Shown in pieces: positions 1 through 8,614 of a DNA stretch of 64,000 nt (the first letter of the stretch is position 1; each line of letters opens with the position of its first letter). The position numbers were made by a program, and so were the translations under genes. The stretch covers positions 78,224-142,223 of the forward strand of contig CASEVI010000003.1 in the NCBI GenBank assembly GCA_949291375.1. Reading direction: 5' to 3'. The notes under the pieces were generated by a model. It made no database searches. It saw only the letters and a list, made by a program, of their open reading frames with translations, and was not told the DNA's origin. The DNA is from an uncultured bacterium. GTDB lineage: Bacteria; Bacillota_I; Bacilli_A; RFN20; CAG-826.

Positions 1-494
1 TTGCACATATTTTTTTAGCAAAATTAGAAAATGAGTACCATAAAGACATTACAATTATCACTCAAAATATTGATAACCTTCATCAAGAAGCAGGGAGTAA
101 AAACGTAATTGAACTTCATGGTTCAATAATGAGAAATTATTGTGAGAAATGTGGAAGATTTTATTCTTTAAGTGACATTTTAAAAATGGATAATATTCCA
201 CTTTGCCCAATTTGTGGAGGATATATAAAACCGGATGTAGTTTTATATGAAGAACCATTGAATAATAACATAATAACAAAAGCATTGATTTCTTTAGAAG
301 AGGCAGATTTATTAATAATCGGAGGAACTTCATTAAATGTTTATCCTGCTTCTTCTTTTATTTCTTATTTTTTTGGAGATAATATTTTTGTAATAAATAA
401 AGAAGAATTAAATATTAATCGAAAAATAAAGGGTGTAATATATCTCCCGATTGGTGAAACTTTTAAAATGGTTGATAATGTTTATTCTAAATAA
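1..494 (+). CDS. NAD-dependent protein deacylase (sirtuin), 5' end missing
   Basis: This is the C-terminal two thirds of a Sir2/CobB-family enzyme, which removes acyl groups from lysines using NAD+. The reading frame is open from base 3. It shows the family signature TQNIDNLHQEAGS, the catalytic histidine in IELHGS, four zinc-binding cysteines in two CxxC pairs (CEKCG and CPICG), and the late Rossmann motif IIGGTSLNVYP. The N-terminal GAG motif that starts the NAD fold lies outside the window. The stop is at 492-494, followed by a strong hairpin terminator. Substrate cannot be told from sequence. Confidence 0.93.
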   Translation, partial: AHIFLAKLENEYHKDITIITQNIDNLHQEAGSKNVIELHGSIMRNYCEKCGRFYSLSDILKMDNIPLCPICGGYIKPDVVLYEEPLNNNIITKALISLEEADLLIIGGTSLNVYPASSFISYFFGDNIFVINKEELNINRKIKGVIYLPIGETFKMVDNVYSK

Positions 495-514
495 CCTTAT
501 TTAAAAGAGCCTAA

Positions 515-555
515 AAAAATACATACCCTTTTTAAAATCAAGTGTATGTATTTTT
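515..555. terminator. Bidirectional intrinsic terminator
   Basis: Perfect 12-bp inverted repeat, AAAAATACATAC and GTATGTATTTTT, with A-rich and T-rich flanks on the two strands. It sits between the convergent sirtuin and upp genes and can end both transcripts. Confidence 0.8.
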
Positions 556-576
556 AATTATTATTTAATTATTAAA

Positions 577-1203
577 TTAATACGTTCCAAAAATTCTATC
601 TCCAGCATCACCTAATCCTGGAATAATATACCCTTTTTCGTTTAATTTTTCGTCTAAAGCACAAAGATAAATTTCTACATCTGGATGAGTTTCACTAACC
701 TTTTTTACACCTTCAGGAGCACCAACTAAACAAAGTAAACGAACATTTTTATATCCTTTAGCTTTTATTAATTTAATTGCATCACAAGCACTACCTCCAG
801 TAGCAAGCATTGGATCGCAAACTAAAACAAGTGGTTTTTCAACTTTAGGTAATTTACAAAAATATTCAACTGGTTCTAACGTTTCTTCGTTTCGATACAT
901 TCCAATATGACCGATTCTTGCTGTAGGAAGCATATTAATTACTCCATTGCTCATTCCTATACCTGCTCTTAAAATAGGAACAACTACTAAAGAATATTCT
1001 AATCCTAATTTGTCAATAATCGCACCAGTAGGAGTTTTTATCTTTTTACCTGTTGGAACAACTTTTAAATCTTTATAAACTTCATAAGTCATTAAAGATG
1101 CGATTTCATCCAGCAAAGTTCTAAAATCTTTACTATTTGTTCGTTCATCTCTCATCTTATTAAGTTTCATAGTAATTAATGGATGATTAACTAAATGTAA
1201 CAT
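577..1203 (-). CDS. upp: Uracil phosphoribosyltransferase
   Basis: Cytoplasmic pyrimidine salvage enzyme that makes UMP from uracil and PRPP. The 208-residue length matches the family (about 209). The PRPP-binding loop reads VCDPMLATGGSACDAI near residues 128-143, and the uracil-binding C-terminus has GDAGDRIFGT. The start ATG is preceded at ideal spacing by AAGGAGG. It stands alone, convergent with the sirtuin gene. No upstream riboswitch or attenuator is visible. Confidence 0.97.
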   Translation of the reverse strand: MLHLVNHPLITMKLNKMRDERTNSKDFRTLLDEIASLMTYEVYKDLKVVPTGKKIKTPTGAIIDKLGLEYSLVVVPILRAGIGMSNGVINMLPTARIGHIGMYRNEETLEPVEYFCKLPKVEKPLVLVCDPMLATGGSACDAIKLIKAKGYKNVRLLCLVGAPEGVKKVSETHPDVEIYLCALDEKLNEKGYIIPGLGDAGDRIFGTY

Positions 1204-1235
1204 ATGTTCCTCCTTTATTTAAAACATTCTTTTTA

Positions 1236-1272
1236 AATAAAAAAAATATCAAAGAGAATATCTTTGATATTT
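1236..1272 (-). terminator. Intrinsic terminator of the aldo/keto reductase gene
   Basis: Perfect 11-bp inverted repeat AAATATCAAAG / CTTTGATATTT (1244-1254 and 1262-1272). Read on the minus strand it is followed by a run of eight T, so it ends the gene at 1377-2513 before upp begins. Confidence 0.8.
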
Positions 1273-1376
1273 TTAATACTAATGGGTTCTTAATTTATTT
1301 AAAAAAGCGTTTCTTTTTTTCATTTCGATAAAATTATACTACTCTTACTTAATATTTTTAATAGTTAATTAACTTT

Positions 1377-2513
1377 TTATTTTTCAAAAGTATTAGCAAC
1401 TTTAACAAGCAAATCTCTTACTTTTAAATGTTGAGGGCAAATTTTTTCGCATTTCCCACATTTAATACAATCGCTTGCTTTACCATTTTCGCTAGTATGA
1501 TGTTTATATGAATCAAATGCACTATCTTCTTTAAATAATAAATAATTATTATAACAAGTAAATAATGAAGGTATTTTAATATGTTTTGGGCAACCATCAA
1601 TGCAATATTTACAAGCTGTACACGCAATAGTAGGAATTTCATTAAAAATATTAACTACTTCTTTTAAAACATCTTTTTCTTTTTCATTTAATGGTACAAA
1701 TTCTTTCATAAATGAAACGTTATCGATAACTTGATCCATATAACTCATACCACTTAAAACCATAAAAACATTATCAAAACTTGCTGCAAATCGAATAGCA
1801 TAAGATGCATTTGATCCATTATTTAATTCTTTTATTAATTTATCTGCTTTAATAGGCAAATTAACTAATCGGCCCCCTTTAACAGGTTCCATAACGATAA
1901 CAGGTTTATTATATTTAAGACAAACTTCATAACATTTTCTTGATTGAACATCATTACTATCATAATCAAGATAATTAAATTGTAGTTGAACAACTTCAAT
2001 CTCAGGATGATCAATTAAAATTTTCTCTAAAAATTCGGCAGAATCATGAAAAGATATTCCGATATGTTTAATTTTTCCTTCTTCTTTTAATTTTTTCGCA
2101 ACTTCATAGGCATGAGCATTTTGATATTGTTCATAATTATTTCTACTTTGAGCATGCATTAAATAAAAATCAAAATAAGAAACCCCACAACATTCAAGTT
2201 GAAGATTAAAAAGTGGAATAATATCTTCTTCGTTTTTAAAACATGACGAAGACAATTTGTTTGTTAAAACAAATTCTTCTCTTTTATATTTTTTAACCAA
2301 ACATTCCTTTAAAGCTTTTTCACTTTCTCCATGAAGATAAACATGGGCAGTATCAAAATAGTTAAAACCATTACTAATAAAATAATCAACCATTTCTTGG
2401 AATTTAACTAAATCAACTTTATTATTTTCATCTAAAGGGAGTCTCATAACCCCAAAACCAAAATTTTTATTAATATTATAAAAAGGATGCGACATAATTT
2501 TCTCCTGAGCCAT
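1377..2513 (-). CDS. Aldo/keto reductase with C-terminal ferredoxin domain
   Basis: Predicted cytoplasmic oxidoreductase. Residues 1-280 form the aldo/keto reductase TIM barrel, with YFDTAHVYLHGESE carrying the catalytic Asp/Tyr region and ECCGVSYFDFYLMH following. The C-terminal part (about 295-378) holds two ferredoxin-type cluster motifs, CTACKYCIDGCP and CIKCGKCEKICP, each CxxCxxCxxxCP. This fused architecture is common in anaerobes and implies electron transfer through [4Fe-4S] clusters; the physiological substrate is unknown. It is monocistronic, divergent from the ABC gene at 2775. Confidence 0.92.
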   Translation of the reverse strand: MAQEKIMSHPFYNINKNFGFGVMRLPLDENNKVDLVKFQEMVDYFISNGFNYFDTAHVYLHGESEKALKECLVKKYKREEFVLTNKLSSSCFKNEEDIIPLFNLQLECCGVSYFDFYLMHAQSRNNYEQYQNAHAYEVAKKLKEEGKIKHIGISFHDSAEFLEKILIDHPEIEVVQLQFNYLDYDSNDVQSRKCYEVCLKYNKPVIVMEPVKGGRLVNLPIKADKLIKELNNGSNASYAIRFAASFDNVFMVLSGMSYMDQVIDNVSFMKEFVPLNEKEKDVLKEVVNIFNEIPTIACTACKYCIDGCPKHIKIPSLFTCYNNYLLFKEDSAFDSYKHHTSENGKASDCIKCGKCEKICPQHLKVRDLLVKVANTFEK

Positions 2514-2774
2514 TAATTATTTTTTAAAATAAAATAAAAATAAAATCAATAATTACTTTTAATTAAATGTGGCCAAAATAAAATTGAACATTTATTTTTA
2601 ATGATATTTATCGACATTTTATTAATATTTCAATTTTGTTGAATAAAATATATTAAAAATTGACATTAATATAAATTCAATAACCTTGATTTCTAGTTTT
2701 AATTACTACATACTGCTAATTTCTTTCTACTTTCAATAGATAACAATTTCATTTTTTTCCGTTAAAATTAAAGC

Positions 2775-3524
2775 ATGAAAAAGAAAGAAGTAATTAAAAC
2801 TGAAGACTTAAATACAAAGAATGGATATTTAGTTGAATTTAAAAATGTTTCAAAAATTTATAAGGTCGGAACAGAAGAAATAAAAGCTAATGATCATCTC
2901 TCTTTTAATATTAAAAGAAAAGAATTTACTATTATTGTTGGTCCATCTGGAAGTGGAAAAACAACACTTTTAAATTTGCTTGGAGGAATGGATACGCTAT
3001 CTAGTGGACATATAATAGTTGATGGGGAGGATATTTCATCATATAACGATAAAAAACTTACATTATTTAGAAGAAATGCTATTGGATTTGTTTTCCAATT
3101 TTATAATCTAATGCCTAATTTAACAGCAATAGATAATATCTCTATTGCAACTGAAATTTGTAAAAATCCTTTAAAAAGTATCGATGCTTTGAAACTTGTT
3201 GGTTTAATAAATAGAAAAGATAATTATCCATCACAACTTAGTGGTGGTGAACAACAAAGAGTCTCTATTGCTAGAGCATTAGCAAAAAATCCTAAGCTTT
3301 TACTTTGCGATGAACCAACCGGGGCTTTAGATTATCAAACAGGGAAAATGATTCTAAAAGTTCTTTATGATTTATGCAAAAAAGAAGAAAAAACTGTAAT
3401 CGTTATTACACACAATACTGCTTTATGCGCGATGGCAGATCATGTTTTACATATTAAAAATGGGACTATTGTTAAAGAAGAATATAATGAAAATCCAACA
3501 CCTATTGAAAATATTGAATGGTAA
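2775..3524 (+). CDS. ABC transporter ATPase, MacB/LolD type
   Basis: Energises the FtsX-type permease encoded 6 bases downstream. The 249-residue protein has Walker A GPSGSGKTT near residue 57, signature LSGGEQQR, Walker B LLLCDEPTGALD with catalytic Glu, and an H-loop (ITHN). The sequence around VFQFYNLMPNLTAIDN is typical of the MacB/LolD group, which drives mechanotransmission or lipoprotein/peptide export rather than import. Substrate is unknown. The 260-base divergent gap to the AKR gene should hold both promoters. Confidence 0.93.
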   Translation: MKKKEVIKTEDLNTKNGYLVEFKNVSKIYKVGTEEIKANDHLSFNIKRKEFTIIVGPSGSGKTTLLNLLGGMDTLSSGHIIVDGEDISSYNDKKLTLFRRNAIGFVFQFYNLMPNLTAIDNISIATEICKNPLKSIDALKLVGLINRKDNYPSQLSGGEQQRVSIARALAKNPKLLLCDEPTGALDYQTGKMILKVLYDLCKKEEKTVIVITHNTALCAMADHVLHIKNGTIVKEEYNENPTPIENIEW

Positions 3525-3530
3525 TAAATC

Positions 3531-6161
3531 ATGAGTTCGAAAACTTATTTAAAATATTTATTTAAATCTATTAAAGAAAATTTTAGCCGATTATGTGCAA
3601 TATCCTTAATTATTTTATTAGGGACAGGTTTTATTGTTGGCTTGCAATCTAGTGGACCAGATTTAAAAGCCACAGTTAATACTTATTTTAATAATACAAA
3701 CTTTTACGATATTTCTATTCAATCAAATATAGGTTTAAATAATGATAGCATCTATGAATTAAGAAATAACATATCTTCGATAGATGAAATTGAATCATTT
3801 TATCAATTGGATAGATTTACATATATAAACGGTTCAAAAAGTGAAAGTAGAATTATTTATAAAGATTTAGTAAATAGCCAAATTGATAAATTAACTTTAA
3901 TTGAAGGTAGAATGCCTACACAAGAACACGAATGTGTTGCATTAAAAACTTATAATGAAGAAAGCATTCAAATTAGCGACGTAATAAATTTTGATGAGTA
4001 TTATTTTAGAGTTGTTGGATTAGTAAATGATCCATCATATCTTTCACATACGACTGAAACTACTACTATTGGAAGTGGGAGTTTAGATAATGTTATTTAT
4101 ATTGATAGCGGATTAGAAATAATTGATGAATTCAATACACCAACAATAATCAAATTAACTTTTAATAAAGACGATATTTCATCAACGTTTGATGATGAAT
4201 ATAACGACTTTATTGAAGAAAAAAAGAAGAAAATCGAAAATTTAGAAGATGATATTATTTCTTCTCAAATTTCTTATTTAGAAACTAATATTAGACAGGA
4301 AGTTGAAAAAGCAATTGAAGAAGAAATGAGGGCAACTTTAAAAGAGCAAATACCAAATATTACCGATTCTCTTTTAGAAACTTTAATTAACGCCTATAAA
4401 AATGGCGATGATTTTAAAAATTTAGTTAATGAACAAACCGAAATACAATTAAATGAAATTATTAATAAAACGACTCCTCAAATTTATATTTTGACTAGAA
4501 ATGAAAACCAAAGCTACGCAACTTTTAAAATCGATAGTGAAAAAATTGTTGCTTTAGCTGCAGTTTTTCCTATATTTTTCTATGGAATAGCCCTTTTAGT
4601 TTCAATTACATCCATCACTCGTTTAGTAAATAAAGACCGTTCTCAAATTGGAACGTTAAAGTCATTAGGATATAGCAAATTAAAAATTTATAATAAATAT
4701 CTATTTTTTGGCTTATTAACATCAATTATAGGTTCAATATTAGCAATAGCTGTTGGTTTATTTGTTTTGCCAACAATTATCATTACAATATATGGTTCTT
4801 TATATAATATTATCAATATTGTATACATTTTTGATACATTTAGTGTTTTATCTGCTACCCTTATAATGATTGTTTTAATTCTTTTAACAATAAGCATTAT
4901 TTCAATTAATGTATTAAAAGAAAATAGCGCTTCTCTTTTAATTCCAAAAGCTCCTAAAGCAGGTAAAAAGATTTTAATTGAACGAATTTCTTTTATATGG
5001 AAACATTTTAAATTTAAAACTAAATCAATGTTAAGAAATGTATTTACCTTTAAAAAAAATTTAATAATGATGTTAATAGGAATTGGTGGTTGTACTGCTA
5101 TATTACTTACAGCATTCGGACTTTCTGATTCTTTAAGCGTTATAAATAAAGACCAATTTGACAAAATAATTAATTATGATTTAATAGTTCAAAGCGAAAA
5201 TATTGAAGAAACAAAAAAATTATTTAAAGATGAGGATTTTGAAAAAATAGCAAGTTTATATTATGAAAGTAAAATAAATAATTTTTCTTCATCATCGACA
5301 TCTTATGACGAAAAAGATAATATTGATGTTTATTTATTAGGTGGAAATGATGATTTAAGTGGTATTATTGGGTTTGATGAAAAAATTGACTTTAACGATA
5401 ATTCAGTAATTATTAGCGAACAAATCTCTTCACTTTTAAATATAAAAGAAGGTGATTTTATTTATTTAAGTATAACTCCTTCAATTATGGGAAATAATGA
5501 AAATTATGAAGAATATCAAGATATTCCTTTAAAAGTTAGTGATATTACAACTAATTATGTTTCAAATTATGTTTATATAGGTAAAAATATCTATAAAGAA
5601 AAATTTATTAATCTATCAATTAATTCATTATTGTTGAAAAGTTATATGAATGATAATGATTTAAATGAATTTATTAATGAAATTAGTGAAAATTCACTAA
5701 TTTCATCTATTTCTACTACATACTCAACAAGAAATATTTATTCTAATATTTTAGATAATTTAACATCAGTTGTTGTTTTACTTGTATTTTTATCAGGAGC
5801 ATTAATATTTGTTGTTATTTATAATCTTGTTGATATAAATATTGATGAAAGAATTAAAGAAATCGCCACTTTAAGAGTTAATGGTTATACTAGAAGTGAA
5901 ACATTACGATATATTTATCGTGAAATTATCTTTATGAGTATAATTGCTATATTACTTGGATTATTACTTGGTTATTTCCTTCATATATTTGTTATTAATA
6001 CTATTTCAAGTGTTGGGCTTATGTTAGGAGGTTCAATATTTTATCAATCTTATTTATATACAATTTTAATTGTTTCTATCTTTATTGCTTTAACTGCGTT
6101 AATTTTTATTCCTAAAATCAATAAAATTAAAATGAATGAAGTATTAAAGTCTGTTGATTAA
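3531..6161 (+). CDS. FtsX-family ABC permease, large two-module type
   Basis: An 876-residue membrane permease, partner of the preceding ATPase. A transmembrane helix near residues 18-40 is followed by a large extracellular domain to about 335 containing a charged coiled-coil (about 215-275). A first FtsX block of three helices (about 340-465, SITRLVNKDRSQIGTLKSLG) follows, then a second helix-plus-extracellular module (from about 505), and a second FtsX block (about 730-865, ERIKEIATLRVNGYTRSE). This is the MacB-like eight-helix layout of peptide-sensing or export systems. A terminator follows at 6258. Confidence 0.9.
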   Translation: MSSKTYLKYLFKSIKENFSRLCAISLIILLGTGFIVGLQSSGPDLKATVNTYFNNTNFYDISIQSNIGLNNDSIYELRNNISSIDEIESFYQLDRFTYINGSKSESRIIYKDLVNSQIDKLTLIEGRMPTQEHECVALKTYNEESIQISDVINFDEYYFRVVGLVNDPSYLSHTTETTTIGSGSLDNVIYIDSGLEIIDEFNTPTIIKLTFNKDDISSTFDDEYNDFIEEKKKKIENLEDDIISSQISYLETNIRQEVEKAIEEEMRATLKEQIPNITDSLLETLINAYKNGDDFKNLVNEQTEIQLNEIINKTTPQIYILTRNENQSYATFKIDSEKIVALAAVFPIFFYGIALLVSITSITRLVNKDRSQIGTLKSLGYSKLKIYNKYLFFGLLTSIIGSILAIAVGLFVLPTIIITIYGSLYNIINIVYIFDTFSVLSATLIMIVLILLTISIISINVLKENSASLLIPKAPKAGKKILIERISFIWKHFKFKTKSMLRNVFTFKKNLIMMLIGIGGCTAILLTAFGLSDSLSVINKDQFDKIINYDLIVQSENIEETKKLFKDEDFEKIASLYYESKINNFSSSSTSYDEKDNIDVYLLGGNDDLSGIIGFDEKIDFNDNSVIISEQISSLLNIKEGDFIYLSITPSIMGNNENYEEYQDIPLKVSDITTNYVSNYVYIGKNIYKEKFINLSINSLLLKSYMNDNDLNEFINEISENSLISSISTTYSTRNIYSNILDNLTSVVVLLVFLSGALIFVVIYNLVDINIDERIKEIATLRVNGYTRSETLRYIYREIIFMSIIAILLGLLLGYFLHIFVINTISSVGLMLGGSIFYQSYLYTILIVSIFIALTALIFIPKINKIKMNEVLKSVD

Positions 6162-6257
6162 TAAAAATCTAGAAATTGTTTTAAAAATAATTCAAATTCA
6201 TTACTTTTCTTAAAAAAACAAGTTAAATCAATAATATTTGATAAAATAACAAATAAA

Positions 6258-6292
6258 AAATTCGTAGGTTAAAAATATTTACCTACGAATTT
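6258..6292 (+). terminator. Intrinsic terminator of the ABC/FtsX operon
   Basis: Perfect 12-bp inverted repeat AAATTCGTAGGT / ACCTACGAATTT with an 11-base loop, 97 bases after the permease stop. Confidence 0.75.
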
Positions 6293-6406
6293 AATGAGTT
6301 GTTATAATTTTAAAATTAATCAATAATTCCTTTTTTATAATTAATATTAAAGGCTTTAGAAAGTTCTTTTAAATTATCGCTGCTAATTGATTGAACAATA
6401 TGTTTA

Positions 6407-6481
6407 TCACATATTTTCATATGTGTTTTTCATATTCAAAATTAATAAATTGTTTTTAATGTTTTCTATCATTGTATTCAT
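6407..6481 (-). pseudogene. Remnant of IS21 helper gene istB (N-terminus only)
   Basis: A 24-codon frame starting MNTMIENIKNN whose ATG overlaps the TGA of the istA remnant as ATGA. That overlap is the standard istA/istB arrangement of IS21 elements. The frame is cut by TGA after ENM. The rest of the ATPase is absent, though an open stretch in another frame (DKHIVQSISSDNLKELSKAF) may be residual. Identification rests mainly on position. Confidence 0.4.
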
Positions 6482-7088
6482 ACATTATAATCTCCTAAAT
6501 TTATATTATGAAAATCAAGATTGCTCTCAATTAATGTGTTATCTTCGCTATAATCACTATTTTCAAGTATTGTTTTATAATGTTTTGAATCTATTATCAT
6601 TTTATTTTTTTCTATAGAAATCGGATGGGAAGCTATTTTTTCACTATTACAATAAATATTCAAAATAGTTCCAATTTTTGTAACAACAACGTTTCTTTCT
6701 ATAAAGTTTGAAGGTACAGAATATTTGCTATTTTCAAATGAAATTAAACAATCTTTCCAACTTTTCTTACTGATGTTTTATCGATTATATATATTCGGCT
6801 TATTGGATTTAATTTTTCTAATTTAAATCTAACTTTTGGAATTTCATTTGTTGTTGAATGAATTTTCGAATTTACTTTTTCACACCAATCATAAGCTTCT
6901 TTATTTAAATCATCTAAATCCCTAAACTTTCTATCAACCATAAAGTTTTCTTGAACATATCTTACTGTTCTTTCGACTTTGCCTTTAGTTTGACCTCTAT
7001 AAGGTTTGCATAAAACCGTTTTAAAACCAAAAAAGTCCGCAAAATCCTCAAATTCTTGATTTAATTTAGAATCTTTTTGTTTTAACAA
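6478..7088 (-). pseudogene. Remnant of IS21-family transposase istA (C-terminal part, frameshifted)
   Basis: The upstream piece (6744-7088) contains the diagnostic IS21 stretch GFKTVLCKPYRGQTKGKVER, the last part of the DDE integrase core. That frame stops after VRKVGKIV. A single-base frame change near 6745-6755 restores DCLISFENSKYSVPSNF, continuing to NIYCNSEKIASHP and ending in GDYNV, which resembles the family's C-terminal beta domain. The N-terminal HTH and the first catalytic Asp residues are missing, so the copy is dead. Confidence 0.75.
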
Positions 7089-7208
7089 TCTTTTAATAAC
7101 AACTTGTTAATTGCCAAAATTTCTAAAGATAGTTTATTCAAATTGTTTAAAGAAATTTACTCATTCAAAGTGAGTATTTTTTTATTAAAATTTAAATGAA
7201 AGAAAAAA

Positions 7209-7249
7209 AGCTAAAGTTATTTCTGATTGGAGTCAACTTAACTTTAGCT
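7209..7249. repeat. 11-bp perfect inverted repeat near IS remnant
   Basis: AGCTAAAGTTA (7209-7219) and TAACTTTAGCT (7239-7249) with a 19-base spacer. It lies between the IS21 remnant and the truncated zinc-ribbon gene. It could be a decayed IS end or a stem-loop in a leader; no T-run follows directly. Confidence 0.5.
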
Positions 7250-7268
7250 ACCTATTTGAGGCAAATTA

Positions 7269-7500
7269 ATGATATTAATTTTAACGGAACTTTTCAATAA
7301 AACAGATGAAAATTTTATAAAAATTTATGAAGAAAATATTGTTAATTGTTTCCATAAATTAATACAAAAACGCTCATATTGTCATTCTGCTGAAATTGTT
7401 GGTAATGGTTATTATTCGAGATGTCTTTTTTATAACGATACAATTAATTACGTAGATATTTATCGAGTAAAATGCAAAAATTGTGGCAAATCAGTATTGA
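7269..7500 (+). pseudogene. Truncated zinc-ribbon (DUF6431-like) mobile-element protein
   Basis: About 77 codons from ATG 7269 read up to the 3' edge of the tRNA-Thr gene. The visible part contains YCHSAEIVGNGYYSR and YRVKCKNCGKS, i.e. CxH...CxxC preceding where DUF6431/ISL3-type transposase-associated proteins continue with HALLP. From 7501 the frame runs into the tRNA gene, so the product is truncated at the junction. It is probably the broken 5' end of a transposase-like gene; family assignment is by resemblance only. Confidence 0.45.
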
Positions 7501-7576
7501 TGGTGCCGGCTAAAGGATTCGAACCTTCGACCTACGCGTTACGAGTGCGTTGCTCTACCACCTAAGCTAAGCCGGC
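7501..7576 (-). tRNA. tRNA-Thr (anticodon CGT)
   Basis: Cloverleaf with acceptor GCCGGCT paired to AGCCGGC, encoded CCA, T-loop GGTTCGAATCC and anticodon loop CTCGTAA. Confidence 0.9.
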
Positions 7577-7664
7577 AAGTAGAGATATTATAAATTAAAA
7601 TAGAATAAAGTTAAAATAAAACTTGATTTAACAATCTTTCAATGGTATATTATTTAAGCACGTT

Positions 7665-7740
7665 GGGTGTTTAGCTCAGCTGGGAGAGCATCTGTTTGAC
7701 GTACAGAAGGTCATAGGTTCGATCCCTATAGCACCCACCA
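7665..7740 (+). tRNA. tRNA-Val (anticodon GAC)
   Basis: Acceptor GGGTGTT, D-arm TTAGCTCAGCTGGGAGAGC, anticodon loop TTGACGT, T-arm ATAGGTTCGATCCCTAT, encoded CCA. A terminator follows. Confidence 0.92.
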
Positions 7741-7753
7741 AATTTAAAGATAT

Positions 7754-7777
7754 AGCCGACTAATGTCGGTTTTTTTA
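7754..7777 (+). terminator. Terminator of tRNA-Val
   Basis: Stem CCGAC/GTCGG with a TAAT loop and a following run of seven T. Confidence 0.8.
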
Positions 7778-7798
7778 AAACAAAAAAGAGAAATAAGA

Positions 7799-8614
7799 TT
7801 ATTCTTCTTTCTCTTTTTTAATATATTTAATATATTCCATTTGTTTATATGAAGATGATGCTTCAACCATCTCTTTATAAGTTTCATTTCTTAAATATTC
7901 TTTATTTTCTTTAATTTCATATCCTTCTTTAGGAAGAATTGGTTTACAAATTATAACTACTTTTCTTGGTTTTTTATTTTTATTCTTTCTTTCTTTAAAT
8001 GTAGTTACTATTGGAAGAATAGGAGCATTATATTTTGCAGGATAATGAAATGCGGCACTTTTAAACGGTCTAATTTTAGTATAAAAAGGCCAAATATGAG
8101 CTTCAGGGAATATTAAAATATGTTCTCTTTTTTTCTTTAAATAATATTCTATCCCTTTCATCATTTTAGCTTGATTTAAAAATGTAGTAGCTAAAGGAAT
8201 ATAGCCGAGTTGACGAGTAAAAAAAGTTAATAATTTTGAACTTAAAATATTAGGATTAGCAACTACATTAACTCTTTTTCTGTTTATAATTAAACATTGA
8301 ATATAGAAAGCATCTTCATTAGAAACATGATTAGCATAAATAAAACCTCCGGTTTTATTTATTTTTAAAATCTTATAATATTCTTTTAAATTTTCTTTAC
8401 CCTTAACTTTCATCCCATTAAAAAGACTATATCCACCTAAAATAGGTTTAGCAAAACACCAATAAAGAATATTACCAAAAGTTTTTTCAAATAAGTTTCT
8501 TTTATATTTATATTTATCATTAACTTCGATTTTATTTAAATCAATGTTTCCAAAATCATCATTTAATTCATCGCTATAATAAATGACTCTTTTATCTTCT
8601 TTTCTTATTTTCAT
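7799..8614 (-). CDS. 1-acyl-glycerol-3-phosphate acyltransferase-like protein (PlsC family)
   Basis: Membrane-associated lysophospholipid acyltransferase of the PlsC/LPLAT fold (271 residues). The catalytic HX4D motif reads NHVSNEDAF. The substrate-phosphate motif reads FPEAHIWP in place of the usual FPEG. A hydrophobic segment precedes the catalytic block. Its start overlaps the end of the glycosyltransferase gene by 23 bases, so the two form an operon and may build one glycolipid. Whether it acts in phosphatidic acid synthesis or modifies a glycolipid cannot be decided. Confidence 0.85.
   Translation of the reverse strand: MKIRKEDKRVIYYSDELNDDFGNIDLNKIEVNDKYKYKRNLFEKTFGNILYWCFAKPILGGYSLFNGMKVKGKENLKEYYKILKINKTGGFIYANHVSNEDAFYIQCLIINRKRVNVVANPNILSSKLLTFFTRQLGYIPLATTFLNQAKMMKGIEYYLKKKREHILIFPEAHIWPFYTKIRPFKSAAFHYPAKYNAPILPIVTTFKERKNKNKKPRKVVIICKPILPKEGYEIKENKEYLRNETYKEMVEASSSYKQMEYIKYIKKEKEE

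Noticed and set aside
4688-5164. 158-codon minus-strand frame inside the FtsX permease
   Set aside because: Shadow of membrane-helix codons in the opposite strand; no ribosome-binding site and no domain.
7501-7565. Plus-strand frame continuing through tRNA-Thr as PAKGFEPST...
   Set aside because: This is the well-known false peptide produced by translating the complement of a tRNA gene (GFEPST); only the part before 7501 is gene-like.
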